Assembly: GCA_902589115.1 (NCBI GenBank)
Contig: CACIRS010000004.1
Coordinates: 1-64,000 of the forward strand
Reading direction: 5' to 3'
From: an uncultured Prochlorococcus sp.
GTDB taxonomy: Bacteria; Cyanobacteriota; Cyanobacteriia; PCC-6307; Cyanobiaceae
Length of the DNA: 64,000 bases
This document shows positions 10,197 through 20,480 of the stretch, piece by piece. The position numbers and the translations under genes were made by a program. Position 1 is the first letter of the stretch. Every line of letters starts with the position of its first letter. The notes under the pieces are model-generated. The model saw only the letters and a program-made list of their open reading frames with translations. It ran no database searches and was not told where the DNA came from.

Positions 10197-11338
10197 TAGT
10201 TAAAACCTCCTGAATTAATTAAATCCTCAAAAAGAATTTGCCCTGACTTAGCTACCAAGCATCCTTTTATTAATTCATCTTCAAGATTTAGATTTATTTG
10301 CCTATCTTTTATCAAGAAACCAAGAAGAGAAACTAAGTTTCTTGCATAAAGGCTACTTGCATGGTTTGGCACAGTACTAGGTAAGTCTGATGCGCCAATT
10401 AATTTCACCCCTTTTCTCTCTACTGTCTCACCATATTTTGCCCCTGCACAATTTCCTCCTTGTGAAACAGCTAGGTCAACTACAACAGCACCAGGACGCA
10501 TTCTATCAAGCATACTTTCATCTATTAACAGTGGTGCGTTGCGCCCTGGTACTTGAGCAGTACATATAGCCACATCTGATTCAGATAAATGATCAGAAAG
10601 TTTTTGTCGCTGGGCGATCAGAAAACTTTCAGACGCTTGTTTTGCATATCCACCTGACTCAAGAGGCTTCTCTTCAATAGAGGGAGGTTCTATAAATCTT
10701 GCACCTAAAGATTCAACCTGTTCTTTGACAGCTGATCGAATATCGCTGACATATACAACCGCTCCAAGTCTTCTAGCCGTTGCTACTGCTTGCAATCCGG
10801 CTACTCCTGCCCCCAAAACAATAACTTTCGCAGGCTGAACTGTTCCCGCAGCTGTCATAAGCATTGGGAAATATCTATCAAGTGCCGCAGCACCTAGCAG
10901 AACGGACTTATATCCAGCAATATTCGCTTGGGAAGAAAGAGCATCCGCCGCCTGTGCACGACTAATTCTTGGAAGCAGCTCAAGAGCTATAGCAGAAAGT
11001 TTTCTAGATGGAATTACTTCTGAAAGTTCACTATTGGAATAAGGAGACAACAATCCAACAACAAGAGCATCTGAAGAGAGGTTTAATAAGGAACTTTTCA
11101 AAGGAGTCTGAACAGACAAAAGTATTTCAGCTTTCCTCCATTCTTTGAGATCACTCAAAGCAACGACATTTGCACCTGCCGCTTCATATTCCTGATCAAC
11201 GAAACCAGCTTGCAAACCAGCTCCCTTTTCAATAGAAACTTCGCAGCCTAAAGCCAAGATTTTTTTGACCGAATCAGGAGTTGCCGCTACACGCTTTTCT
11301 CCAGGGGCCAATTCCAATGGGATTAAAAGTCTTGGCAA
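10196..11338 (-). CDS. pntA-1: NAD(P) transhydrogenase subunit alpha, part 1
   Basis: GEKRVAATPDSV, VIVLGAGVAGLQAVATARRLGA. Confidence 0.93.
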   Translation of the reverse strand: MPRLLIPLELAPGEKRVAATPDSVKKILALGCEVSIEKGAGLQAGFVDQEYEAAGANVVALSDLKEWRKAEILLSVQTPLKSSLLNLSSDALVVGLLSPYSNSELSEVIPSRKLSAIALELLPRISRAQAADALSSQANIAGYKSVLLGAAALDRYFPMLMTAAGTVQPAKVIVLGAGVAGLQAVATARRLGAVVYVSDIRSAVKEQVESLGARFIEPPSIEEKPLESGGYAKQASESFLIAQRQKLSDHLSESDVAICTAQVPGRNAPLLIDESMLDRMRPGAVVVDLAVSQGGNCAGAKYGETVERKGVKLIGASDLPSTVPNHASSLYARNLVSLLGFLIKDRQINLNLEDELIKGCLVAKSGQILFEDLINSGGFN

Positions 11339-11482
11339 AAGAAGTAAATCAACATCAAACTGAGATTACGAGGTCATAGGTACTTCAGCAGAAACTTGAT
11401 GGAAGAAAGTTTTTCTTTCCTAAAGAAAGTTTTTAAAAGCTGATCTTTTAGCTAATAAGAATAAGAACTGAAATTTTTTTTC

Positions 11483-12061
11483 ATGAGCCTTACTGCAATC
11501 GAATGTCCAGATGGCATTTGTCATAGTCATCACGGAGGACATTCAATTGAAAGAGATGCCATGCAAAAAAATTTGCAAGGGCATGGGCGTGAATGGTGTG
11601 AACGCTTAGCAGAAAGAATTTATGAAATGTCAGTAGATACATATGCCCAAACTGTGATGCCTAGTCTTCATGCATCTGGATGGCAAAGAAGACATTTAGA
11701 CTGGGAGTTCAAACTGTCTAATCACGAATCTGAGCCAGACGAAGCCTTGGTAGAAGGGATCATTAATGCAACTGAAAGTTTTCTACGAAGTAGTGAGGTT
11801 CATCGACTTTTTATTCAGGAATTAGTTCAAGGAACATTTGCAGAGGCAAGGGATGATCAAATCAGGAGCAAAGCTGTTAGAAAACTGATCGAAAATGAGA
11901 TCATGCCAATGCTTGAGGAGCGTAAAAGTGAAGTGATTGGGCGTTTAGCCAAAGAACTTCTTCAAGATGCAAATCAAAACTTAGATTTAGCTTTAAATGC
12001 TGCAAATGAAGGACTAGAAGAAGTAGAACGTTTGCTTATAAATCATACTGAAGCAGTCTGA
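11483..12061 (+). CDS. conserved hypothetical protein
   Basis: Clean 192-aa ORF in the gap between pntA and the helicase. Confidence 0.7.
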   Translation: MSLTAIECPDGICHSHHGGHSIERDAMQKNLQGHGREWCERLAERIYEMSVDTYAQTVMPSLHASGWQRRHLDWEFKLSNHESEPDEALVEGIINATESFLRSSEVHRLFIQELVQGTFAEARDDQIRSKAVRKLIENEIMPMLEERKSEVIGRLAKELLQDANQNLDLALNAANEGLEEVERLLINHTEAV

Positions 12062-12094
12062 AAAAAATAATCCAGAAATATTCTTCTCGAATAG

Positions 12095-13588
12095 GGGCTT
12101 GTTGTAAGAGAAAAAGAAGGTAGAAATAAATCAATCCAAATCTTATCTATTCCTAATTTTTCATTTGATCTTAAACGTGATCCAAAACAGCCAAGCATCA
12201 AGCCCAGAGTTTGGCAATCAAGATTAATCCAGCTTCTTAGGAGAAGACTATCTATTAAAAGTAATCTGGGGAGCGATCTCCTAATTCATGCTGGACCAGG
12301 AGCAGGAAAAACAATAGGTGCATTGTTGAGTTTCCAATCAATGCAAAAAGAGGGTTTGTTAGATGGAGTTATTGTTTTTTGTCATAGGAATTCTATACTT
12401 CAGCAATGGATTGAATCCGCTAAAAATCTAGGAATTAAGTTACAGGGAATCGATCAAAGTTCATCTCAAGAGAAATTATCAACTCAAAAAGATGGGTGGG
12501 TTCTTACCTATCAAGAAGCATCAATTAATCCAAACCAAACCAAACAAATTCTTCAAGACCAATCACATAAAAATTTATTAGCTATTGGGGATGAGGCTCA
12601 TCATCTTGGCATTGATCCAAATGAATCAGAAAGTCCTGCATGGGGAAAAGCCTTTCTTGAAATAACAAAAAGCTGCAAGCTTCGCCTAGGTCTTACTGGG
12701 ACTCCCTTTAGAGCAGACAACCTTTCATTTTGCTCAGCAAAAAAAACGCTGATTCAAGACAAAGATGGATTTATTGAGCAAATCACACCTGATCTATGCA
12801 TTGAATCCCAAGAACTTATTGAAGCTGGGGATGTTCGGCCTCTTGAATTTCATTTCCAAGACGGATCAGTCGAGCATAAAAGAAACGGAATCCCTAATAG
12901 GGATTTGTCTTTCCTATCCAATGAACTTCGCGAAAGCTGGCGTGCAAGAAATCTTCGGAGGGCCATTCGTCTCTCTGACTCAAGCAGTATTGCAGTACAA
13001 ATACTTATCAAGTCTCAAAAAAAGCTTGATCAAATCAGAAAGAGTCACCCAAATGCCGCAGGTCTTGTCATTGCAAGAGATATAGAACATGCAAACTCTA
13101 TTTCCAACTTCCTTAAAGAGAATGGATCCTCAGTTGAACTCATTCATTCAGAGCAAAAAGATGCGAGTCTTAGATTGGCAAACTTTAAAAGTAGTCAAAT
13201 CCATTGGCTTGTAAGTATTGATATGTGCTCAGAAGGGTTTGATGCCCCAAGGATTCGCTTAGTGGCATATATGACAACAGTAGTTACCAAAAGTCGTTTT
13301 CTCCAAGGGATAACCAGGGCAGTTCGAATGTCAAATGCAAGAGCTTCACTTGAATCAATTCCCAGGCAGCCATCAGTTGTTTTTGCACCAGCAGATCCTC
13401 TCCTTATGGAATATGCAAAAGAGTGGTCTCGTTCAAAACCATATCTAATTTCAAGATTTGAATCTAATAATTCAAACGAAATTGATTCCAAAACTTTCAA
13501 CAGACCATGTTTGCCAATGGAAACAATTCAAGACGAAGCACTTGAATTAATCAGGATTCGAACACCGGAACTACCAAATTTCATGTAG
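12095..13588 (+). CDS. SF2 (DEAD/DEAH-type) helicase; frame open from 12095, start codon unclear
   Basis: Walker A AGPGAGKT (about 12292-12315) lies upstream of the track's TTG start; GDEAHH, LTGTPFRAD, CSEGFDAPR, QGITRAVRMS follow. Confidence 0.82.
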   Translation, partial: GLVVREKEGRNKSIQILSIPNFSFDLKRDPKQPSIKPRVWQSRLIQLLRRRLSIKSNLGSDLLIHAGPGAGKTIGALLSFQSMQKEGLLDGVIVFCHRNSILQQWIESAKNLGIKLQGIDQSSSQEKLSTQKDGWVLTYQEASINPNQTKQILQDQSHKNLLAIGDEAHHLGIDPNESESPAWGKAFLEITKSCKLRLGLTGTPFRADNLSFCSAKKTLIQDKDGFIEQITPDLCIESQELIEAGDVRPLEFHFQDGSVEHKRNGIPNRDLSFLSNELRESWRARNLRRAIRLSDSSSIAVQILIKSQKKLDQIRKSHPNAAGLVIARDIEHANSISNFLKENGSSVELIHSEQKDASLRLANFKSSQIHWLVSIDMCSEGFDAPRIRLVAYMTTVVTKSRFLQGITRAVRMSNARASLESIPRQPSVVFAPADPLLMEYAKEWSRSKPYLISRFESNNSNEIDSKTFNRPCLPMETIQDEALELIRIRTPELPNFM

Positions 13589-13685
13589 TGATAATTCTTT
13601 TTGTATAGAAGAATTCATATTTGTGACATACATGACAATAAACAGCACCTTCGGCATGTAAATGTAGTCCCATTGGGGACAAATT

Positions 13686-13931
13686 ATGAACACTTCTTTT
13701 AAACGACGGGTTACTGTCGCAAGCTGTTGGGCTTCATCGAGAATCGCAGTGCTGGATGGGCTTGAGAGGTATGAAGACAGTTATGCGATTACCCAAGAAT
13801 TTCGCGAATGGATCACATGCATCGAAGAAAATCCTGAACATTTAGCTGAATCTGTACTGATGGCGCCGCAAACATTCTTCAATCAATCAACTGAAGAAAT
13901 TAGCGACATGGACGAGATGCTTGAAATTTAA
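13686..13931 (+). CDS. small hypothetical protein
   Basis: 81-aa ORF; no recognised domain. Confidence 0.55.
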   Translation: MNTSFKRRVTVASCWASSRIAVLDGLERYEDSYAITQEFREWITCIEENPEHLAESVLMAPQTFFNQSTEEISDMDEMLEI

Positions 13932-14068
13932 AGAAAAGATTAAAAAGATAGAAGATCTTCGTCATATTTCCTTCGGATTTGTTGCTCGCGTAAGCACGAT
14001 TACCTAGATTATTTAAAAATTATCTGTCTAAATGATTAGTCTAAAAAGGTAATTTTGAAAAATTAGCA

Positions 14069-15463
14069 ATGGTTGTGGAGGCTTCAAGGGAATCTCACGA
14101 AATACAGAACTTAGTAATAATTGGCTCTGGACCTGCTGGATATACAGCTGCCATCTATGCCGCAAGAGCAAACCTTAGTCCTCTTTTGATAACTGGCTTT
14201 CAAAAAGGAGGAATCCAGGGGGGACAACTTATGACCACAACATATGTAGAAAACTTTCCAGGCTTTCCAAATGGCGTGATGGGACCAGAGTTAATGGATC
14301 TCCTCAAAGCTCAAGCTCTTAGATGGGGAACCAAATTATTAGAAGTAGATGCAGAAAAAATCAATCTTCAAACTAGGCCTTTCGTTATAGAGGCAAACAA
14401 AGGTTTGATCAAAACAAACGCTGTAATTCTGGCTACTGGCGCAAATGCAAAGAGACTTCATTTACCCAATGAGAAACTATTCTGGAGCAAAGGCATAAGT
14501 GCTTGTGCAATATGTGATGGCGCCACTCCTCAATTTCACAATGAAGAACTTGCTGTTGCAGGGGGGGGAGACTCTGCCTGCGAAGAAGCAATTTACTTAA
14601 CAAAATATGGAAGCTTCGTTCATTTGATAGTTAGATCAAAGCAGTTTCGTGCTAGCGCAGCAATGATAGATCGTGTAATTAGAAACCCTCAAATCAAAGT
14701 GCACTGGGAATCCGAAATAATGGATGTTGAAGGTGATGAATGGTTAAGAGCTGTAAAACTAAAAAATAAAGTTAAAAACGATATAACTACGCTTTCAGTT
14801 AAAGGACTTTTCTATGCGATAGGTCATAAACCAAATTCAGAACTAGTTAAAGGTCAAATAGAATTAAATAATAATAATTATATTCTTACAAAACCAGGAA
14901 GACCAGAGACTTCATTAGAAGGAGTATTTGCCGCTGGAGATGTTGCCGATTCGGAGTGGCGACAAGGAATAACTGCAGCAGGTAGCGGGTGCAAAGCAGC
15001 TCTAGCAGCAGAGCGATGGCTAAATCAAAATAGTCTTATAAAATTTTTCCCAAAAGAGAATATAGAACCAGAAAAAGCAGATCTAAATATAATTATTGAA
15101 GAATCAACAGAAAAGAATTATTCATCTAATGCATTATGGCAAAAAGGAAGTTATGCATTAAGGAAATTATATCATGAAAGCAAAAATCCCTTATTCGTTA
15201 TTTATTCTTCCCAAAATTGTGGTCCATGTCATGTCTTAAAGCCTCAACTAAAAAGAGTCATTGAAGAACTTAATGGCAAAGCTCAAGGAGTAGAAATTGA
15301 TATAGAAATTGATAAAGAAATAGCTCAACAAGCAGGTGTAAATGGAACCCCAACCGTTCAATTATTCAACCAAAAGAAGCTTTTTCAACAATGGAAAGGA
15401 GTCAAACAACGAAGTGAGTTTTCTACAGCGATCAAAACCCTTCTAGATAAAGAGATTTCATAA
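14069..15463 (+). CDS. trxB: NADPH-thioredoxin reductase/thioredoxin fusion (NTRC)
   Basis: CAICDGATPQF active site of the reductase plus C-terminal thioredoxin domain with SQNCGPCHVLKPQ and NGTPTVQLF. Confidence 0.92.
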   Translation: MVVEASRESHEIQNLVIIGSGPAGYTAAIYAARANLSPLLITGFQKGGIQGGQLMTTTYVENFPGFPNGVMGPELMDLLKAQALRWGTKLLEVDAEKINLQTRPFVIEANKGLIKTNAVILATGANAKRLHLPNEKLFWSKGISACAICDGATPQFHNEELAVAGGGDSACEEAIYLTKYGSFVHLIVRSKQFRASAAMIDRVIRNPQIKVHWESEIMDVEGDEWLRAVKLKNKVKNDITTLSVKGLFYAIGHKPNSELVKGQIELNNNNYILTKPGRPETSLEGVFAAGDVADSEWRQGITAAGSGCKAALAAERWLNQNSLIKFFPKENIEPEKADLNIIIEESTEKNYSSNALWQKGSYALRKLYHESKNPLFVIYSSQNCGPCHVLKPQLKRVIEELNGKAQGVEIDIEIDKEIAQQAGVNGTPTVQLFNQKKLFQQWKGVKQRSEFSTAIKTLLDKEIS

Positions 15464-15470
15464 AAAATCA

Positions 15471-15738
15471 TTATCTTCTTCTAGGACCACCAGGACGATT
15501 ACCGCCTGCTCTTCCCCCTGGGGCACCAGCATTTCTTTCTCTATAAGTGATTCTTCCTCGAGTGAGATCGTAAGGGCTTATTTCTACAAGAACTTTGTCC
15601 CCAGCGAGAAGCTTTATTCTGAACTTAGTAAGCTTTCCTGCAGCTCTGCACAAGCATTGATGACCTTCAGGTTGCTCTAACGTAACCAAATAGAACCCAT
15701 TACCCTGTTCTTTCTCAATCACACCAGACGTTTCAATC
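15471..15738 (-). CDS. infA: translation initiation factor IF-1 family protein with basic/glycine-rich tail
   Basis: MIETSGVIEKEQGNGFYLVTL...GDKVLVEISPYDLTRGRITYRER; start chosen at the internal Met rather than the track's MWLVR. Confidence 0.78.
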
Positions 15739-15937
15739 ATGCGAACTAACCACAAATGAAAATATGCTCCTAGTTTAGTTCGCCTTGGTGATCCAATTAA
15801 TCAATTACTCATAGCAAAAAATATTTAAGTCAAAAAACACCGCCTAAAACTATGCATTTTGGGACCAAATGAAGGTAAATAGAGCAGGAAACGAAAAACT
15901 GAGCATATGCTCTGAATTGTTAAAAAATTTTTGAAAA

Positions 15938-16153
15938 TTAATTCAACGCATCCTTCAGCTCTTTTACTGCTTGCCATTGGCCATAGTAATAATTTGCTCT
16001 TGATCTTCTTTCGGCATCTTTTAGCCCGTCAAACGCATCAAAACCAATATTTCTCCAAAGCTCATGGCCACAAGCCTTATCTAACTCCTGAACCGCTTCA
16101 CTAGACATGATGTCCAGCCTTCTATTGAAATTTTTAACTTGAGATAAAGACAC
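15938..16153 (-). CDS. small conserved hypothetical protein
   Basis: 71-aa soluble ORF, no overlap with other genes. Confidence 0.55.
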   Translation of the reverse strand: MSLSQVKNFNRRLDIMSSEAVQELDKACGHELWRNIGFDAFDGLKDAERRSRANYYYGQWQAVKELKDALN

Positions 16154-16215
16154 GGCGAGAGAGGCGACCTCTGCAATAGTACAAAGAAACTATCGGAATG
16201 CAACCTTTGTCAATT

Positions 16216-17178
16216 TTAAAAGGGAACTCTTCTTTTTTCTTCCTTATCAATATCTACATTCAGTTCACGCATCCTTTTCGTGATTATTGAATAATACTCA
16301 CTTAGATAAGACTCAAGTGATGATGTCTCAGATGGGTTAAGTCCAAAAGTCCTATACGTTTCTTCCATAGGAGCATCAAGAACTACACCTCCACCGGTGA
16401 TTTCTGAAAAAGCTAATCGATCAGCAATATTCAACGTTGATTGAAAAAATGTAAGTAAAGATTGAGTAAATTCCATTAAAAACTTAGAAACTCTCAAAAT
16501 TCTTGCTTTCTTACCACAAGAACTTTCGCAAAGCTTGACTATATCTTCAGCCTTCCAGGCCTTGGGACCTACAACAGGAAAGCTTTTGCGAATGGTTTCT
16601 GGACGCTCTAAAGCTGCAACGGCAAAACGTGCCATATCTTGAGTATTCATATAAGCAATTTGTGCTGGGGTTCCACTTACCCAAACAGGCTGACTTTCCA
16701 AAACTGGAATTGCATATTGACCAATCAAACCCTGCATAAATGCCGCACCTTGCAAAACCGTATAATCAAATTTTGATTCTTTCAAAAGACTTTCAGTACA
16801 ATATTTGACATCCATTAATGGAATATCCCTATGATTTTCAGCAGCTAGTAATGAAAGAAAAACTACTCTTTTAATGCCTACTTTTTCACTAGCACGATAC
16901 AAATTAAGTTTTCCGTCCCAATCAGTTTCATAAATACTCTTTTGGTCTTCTGGTCTCCCAGTTGCTGAATCAACCAAAGCATCGATTCCTTCTAAGCAAT
17001 AATCAAGACTCTCGGGATCAAGCAAGTCTCCTTGAACAAGTTCACATCCCCACTCTTGAAGAAACGCAGCCTTCCTGGGTACTCTGACCATGCAGCGCAC
17101 TTGATACCCTTTATCAATCGCAGTTCTGGCAATTTGTCTTCCAAGTGTGCCAGTACCACCAACTATAAGAACCTTCAT
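16216..17178 (-). CDS. NAD-dependent epimerase/dehydratase-like protein (Ycf39-type)
   Basis: MKVLIVGGTGTLGRQIARTAIDKGYQVRCMVR Rossmann motif. Confidence 0.85.
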   Translation of the reverse strand: MKVLIVGGTGTLGRQIARTAIDKGYQVRCMVRVPRKAAFLQEWGCELVQGDLLDPESLDYCLEGIDALVDSATGRPEDQKSIYETDWDGKLNLYRASEKVGIKRVVFLSLLAAENHRDIPLMDVKYCTESLLKESKFDYTVLQGAAFMQGLIGQYAIPVLESQPVWVSGTPAQIAYMNTQDMARFAVAALERPETIRKSFPVVGPKAWKAEDIVKLCESSCGKKARILRVSKFLMEFTQSLLTFFQSTLNIADRLAFSEITGGGVVLDAPMEETYRTFGLNPSETSSLESYLSEYYSIITKRMRELNVDIDKEEKRRVPF

Positions 17179-17232
17179 AGCTAAGGTGATTTAAGCCAGG
17201 AGCCTAATTGGGAGATCTTGATATCGTGAGGA

Positions 17233-17331
17233 TTAATCTCCTTGAAGCTTGAGTAAAATGGCACCACCTAACAGTCCAAGTGGGATAAGAACCCAAAAGA
17301 CTGCAGCAATCCCAAAAATCTCTGAAGCCAT
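17233..17331 (-). CDS. petM: cytochrome b6-f complex subunit PetM (32 aa; absent from ORF track)
   Basis: Translated by eye: [32 protein letters not shown]. Confidence 0.93.
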   Translation of the reverse strand: MASEIFGIAAVFWVLIPLGLLGGAILLKLQGD

Positions 17332-17478
17332 TTTGAGGCATTGAATTTACTTCCCTATTAAAACCTTCCAAGGTCACCTTCTTGAATATCCTTAACAGGT
17401 CGGCAAAAGAAAGAGCCTCTAAGGAATTCAAAAAAAAAACCTCTTCTATTGATAAACCTAATGGCTGCTTAGAATTGT

Positions 17479-18471
17479 ATGAATACGGCCCCAAATCAAA
17501 ATCGAGATAACATTGCCATTAAGAACAAAACTCTTTGGGGCAAATCAGGAGATTGGTATTGGCAAGGCCTTTATTGCCATTGGCGAGTGCTAGGAGAAAA
17601 CAATCTAAAACCATTGGTATTAATTCATGGATTTGGAGCTAGTAGTGATCATTGGAGAAACAATGCTGAAAGCTTTGTTAAATCTGGTTATAGGGTTTAT
17701 GGAATAGATCTAATTGGTTTTGGAAAATCTGAACAACCTGGGGTAAAGCAATTAAGAAAACTAGATAATCTTTTTTGGGCAAAACAACTTGAAGGCTTCT
17801 TAAATGAAGTTGTAAAAGTCAAAATTCATGGTAAAGCAATACTTATTGGAAACTCTCTAGGAAGTCTAGTTGCACTTACAACTATTGCCCGAAATCCAGA
17901 GCTAGTTGAAGTAATTGTGGCTGCACCGCTTCCTGATCCTGCTTTTATGCAAATAATTAATTTCAAAAGTCCTCTTTATTTAAAGCAAATCAAAAGGATT
18001 TTTGTTAGAACCTTTTTTTCATTGATGCCCTTAGAAATAATTCTACCAATTATTACCAAAACCATATTAATCAAAGTGGCCCTGCAAGCCGCTTATTATC
18101 ACTCTATAAAATCAGATATAACTCTCCAGGAAATAGTTGAGCAGCCTTCTCGCAAGAGATCTGCAGCCCAATCTCTGAGGGCGATGTGTATAGGTATGTC
18201 TTTAAGGCCCGAAATATCCAAAGGCCCTTTTCTGTTAAAGAGAATTGATAGTCGTTTAAAGCGCCCTAAAATTTTGCTTGTATGGGGTCGCCAAGACAGA
18301 CTTGTTCCTTTGGATATTGCTTACAAAATAATGAAGCAATATCCTTGGTTAGATTTGGAAGTGATAAACAAATCTGGCCATTGTCCCCATGACGAGTCAC
18401 ACCAAGAATTCAATAATTATGTATTGAACTGGTTGAAAATTAATTTGGAGGGTACTAACTCAAAGGCATGA
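17479..18471 (+). CDS. alpha/beta hydrolase
   Basis: [27 protein letters not shown]-terminal SGHCPHDE. Confidence 0.85.
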   Translation: MNTAPNQNRDNIAIKNKTLWGKSGDWYWQGLYCHWRVLGENNLKPLVLIHGFGASSDHWRNNAESFVKSGYRVYGIDLIGFGKSEQPGVKQLRKLDNLFWAKQLEGFLNEVVKVKIHGKAILIGNSLGSLVALTTIARNPELVEVIVAAPLPDPAFMQIINFKSPLYLKQIKRIFVRTFFSLMPLEIILPIITKTILIKVALQAAYYHSIKSDITLQEIVEQPSRKRSAAQSLRAMCIGMSLRPEISKGPFLLKRIDSRLKRPKILLVWGRQDRLVPLDIAYKIMKQYPWLDLEVINKSGHCPHDESHQEFNNYVLNWLKINLEGTNSKA

Positions 18472-18998
18472 AGCACACTCTTTCAGTTTTAGTAGAAGAT
18501 GAGTCAGGAGCTCTGAGCAGAATTGCAGGACTATTTGCTCGACGAGGGTTCAACATTGACAGCCTTGCTGTAGGTCCAGCCGAGGCCAAGGGTCAATCAA
18601 GGCTAACAATGGTTGTTGAAGGAGATGATCAAACCCTTCAGCAAATGACAAAGCAGTTAGATAAATTAGTCAATGTTCTTCAGGTTCTTGATTTAACAAG
18701 ACTTCCAGCTGTTGAACGCGAACTGATGCTTTTGAAAGTAAAAGCACCAGCCAAAGAAAGGACCTTCATATTAGATTTAGTTCAAGTTTTCAGAGCCAAG
18801 GTAGTTGATGTTGCTGATGAGGCACTTACACTTGAGGTGGTTGGAGATCCAGGGAAACTAGTTGCTCTAGAAAAATTACTTATGCCTTATGGAATTATTG
18901 AAATAGCTCGAACAGGAAAAGTTGCTCTAGAAAGAGCCTCAGGAGTTAATACGGAATTACTTAAGACATCTTCAAGTAGAGGAAGATTTCCTGGTTAA
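18468..18998 (+). CDS. ilvN: acetolactate synthase small subunit
   Basis: [39 protein letters not shown] domain. Confidence 0.95.
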   Translation: MKHTLSVLVEDESGALSRIAGLFARRGFNIDSLAVGPAEAKGQSRLTMVVEGDDQTLQQMTKQLDKLVNVLQVLDLTRLPAVERELMLLKVKAPAKERTFILDLVQVFRAKVVDVADEALTLEVVGDPGKLVALEKLLMPYGIIEIARTGKVALERASGVNTELLKTSSSRGRFPG

Positions 18999-19018
18999 GC
19001 AAACTTTATATTCTTAAT

Positions 19019-19720
19019 TTAGTTTTGTACAAGAATGGCTTTTATTAATTGATCTCCTTGCTCTATTTCATCAATAATTTCTATACCTTTTAGAACTTTT
19101 CCAAAAACAGAATATCGTCCATCAAGTTCTGGCAAGGCCTTTAAAGCTATATAGAATTGGGCACTAGCAGAGTCAACTTCCTTTGATCTAGCCATTGCCA
19201 ATGATCCTCTTTGATGTCTTATTTGGAGTTGGTCTAAATACCTAGCTCCAATTATTTGTTGACTATATCTAGGAAGAACTTCAGATTTAAGCTTAATCTC
19301 TAGAGGAATCAAACGTGCCTTACTAGATACCTTATCTATATAGTTTCCTGTTCCATAATCTTTTTTTGGTACTCCTATCTCTTTCGATAAAGGATCGCCT
19401 CCTTGCACCACAAAAGGGACAGGAGTCCTTATTACTCTATGAAAAATTGTCCCATTGTAAACTCCTTTATTAACCAAATCAATAAAGTTACCTGCTGTCA
19501 AGGGTGCAGAATCACCATTAACTTCTACAAGAATATTGCCTCGAGTAGTAGTTATTTTGACAATAGCTTTTCCTTGAAGGCAAGGAGCAGGTCCATTTGA
19601 ACAAATAGAAGGAATACTTGCTGTAGAAGCTTTAGTACATCCAAACAAAATTGGGATACAAAAAAACCATATCAAGATCGAATCAAAAAGTTTCTTGGAA
19701 TTTGTTTTTTTCAATTTCAT
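19019..19720 (-). CDS. cyclophilin-type peptidyl-prolyl isomerase, probable lipoprotein
   Basis: FIDLVNKGVYNGTIFHRVI, FVVQGGDP; N-terminal signal with lipobox-like LFGC. Confidence 0.85.
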   Translation of the reverse strand: MKLKKTNSKKLFDSILIWFFCIPILFGCTKASTASIPSICSNGPAPCLQGKAIVKITTTRGNILVEVNGDSAPLTAGNFIDLVNKGVYNGTIFHRVIRTPVPFVVQGGDPLSKEIGVPKKDYGTGNYIDKVSSKARLIPLEIKLKSEVLPRYSQQIIGARYLDQLQIRHQRGSLAMARSKEVDSASAQFYIALKALPELDGRYSVFGKVLKGIEIIDEIEQGDQLIKAILVQN

Positions 19721-19727
19721 GGTTTTT

Positions 19728-20303
19728 TTACAGTCCCTCCAAATTGACCTCTAAGAATCTTGCCAATTTGGCACCTTCCTGCTCAAGTTGAGCTAGTGGA
19801 ACTGGCTGCCCTACTCCAGATAAAGGTAAATCTCGACGACCCTGGATGCGCAATGCAATTCTTCGTTTTGGATTAATACCTTCTTTAACTTCTAACTTGA
19901 CGGCCTTTACTTCTTTTAAAGGGATCTCAATCTTGATTTCTTTGAAAACCCCTCTTCTAGAGACAGATAATGTTCCCCTTTGTTTATCAAAAATATTTGA
20001 TCCAGATCCAAAATCGATAACCACTAGAGTCCACAGATAAATAGCCAATAAAAAAGCAGCAATTCCGTAAATACCCATCAATAGTCCTTGAGGGACAAAA
20101 ATCAAGCTCGCTGGATGCCCTAAAGGCAGAAGATCTTGTCCTCGATAACTTGATAAGGAAGCCAAGACAAATCCGGTTCCTCCGATCGTTACCATTGATC
20201 CCACAACAAAATTTGACATTTTTCGAGAACCAAGAACTATCTGCTCAAACAAAGATTGTGAAGGCTGTTCAGCTGAGGTGCTGTTCTTAAGATCAATTGC
20301 CAT
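19728..20303 (-). CDS. ycf4: photosystem I assembly protein Ycf4
   Basis: Two TM segments; [15 protein letters not shown]...[13 protein letters not shown]...[15 protein letters not shown]. Confidence 0.9.
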   Translation of the reverse strand: MAIDLKNSTSAEQPSQSLFEQIVLGSRKMSNFVVGSMVTIGGTGFVLASLSSYRGQDLLPLGHPASLIFVPQGLLMGIYGIAAFLLAIYLWTLVVIDFGSGSNIFDKQRGTLSVSRRGVFKEIKIEIPLKEVKAVKLEVKEGINPKRRIALRIQGRRDLPLSGVGQPVPLAQLEQEGAKLARFLEVNLEGL

Positions 20304-20480
20304 GACAGGTTCAAATCCAACCCATTGTTAATTGCAAAGGTTAATTGAGATCAATTCAGAAGGCATTGAGAAATGAATAACCAATACAAGCAGTTTCATA
20401 TGAGGGGTGAATTTCCCCAAATACCCCTTAGGGATTGTTAAAGTCTCTCGGTATCCCAAAAGCTCAGCACCGTTTCTCTC

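Noticed and set aside
17204-17494. 96-aa minus ORF
   Set aside because: Overlaps petM in another frame; the petM reading is far better supported.
20304-20325. GGTTCAAATCC T-loop-like string
   Set aside because: No cloverleaf around it; it lies at the ycf4 start region.
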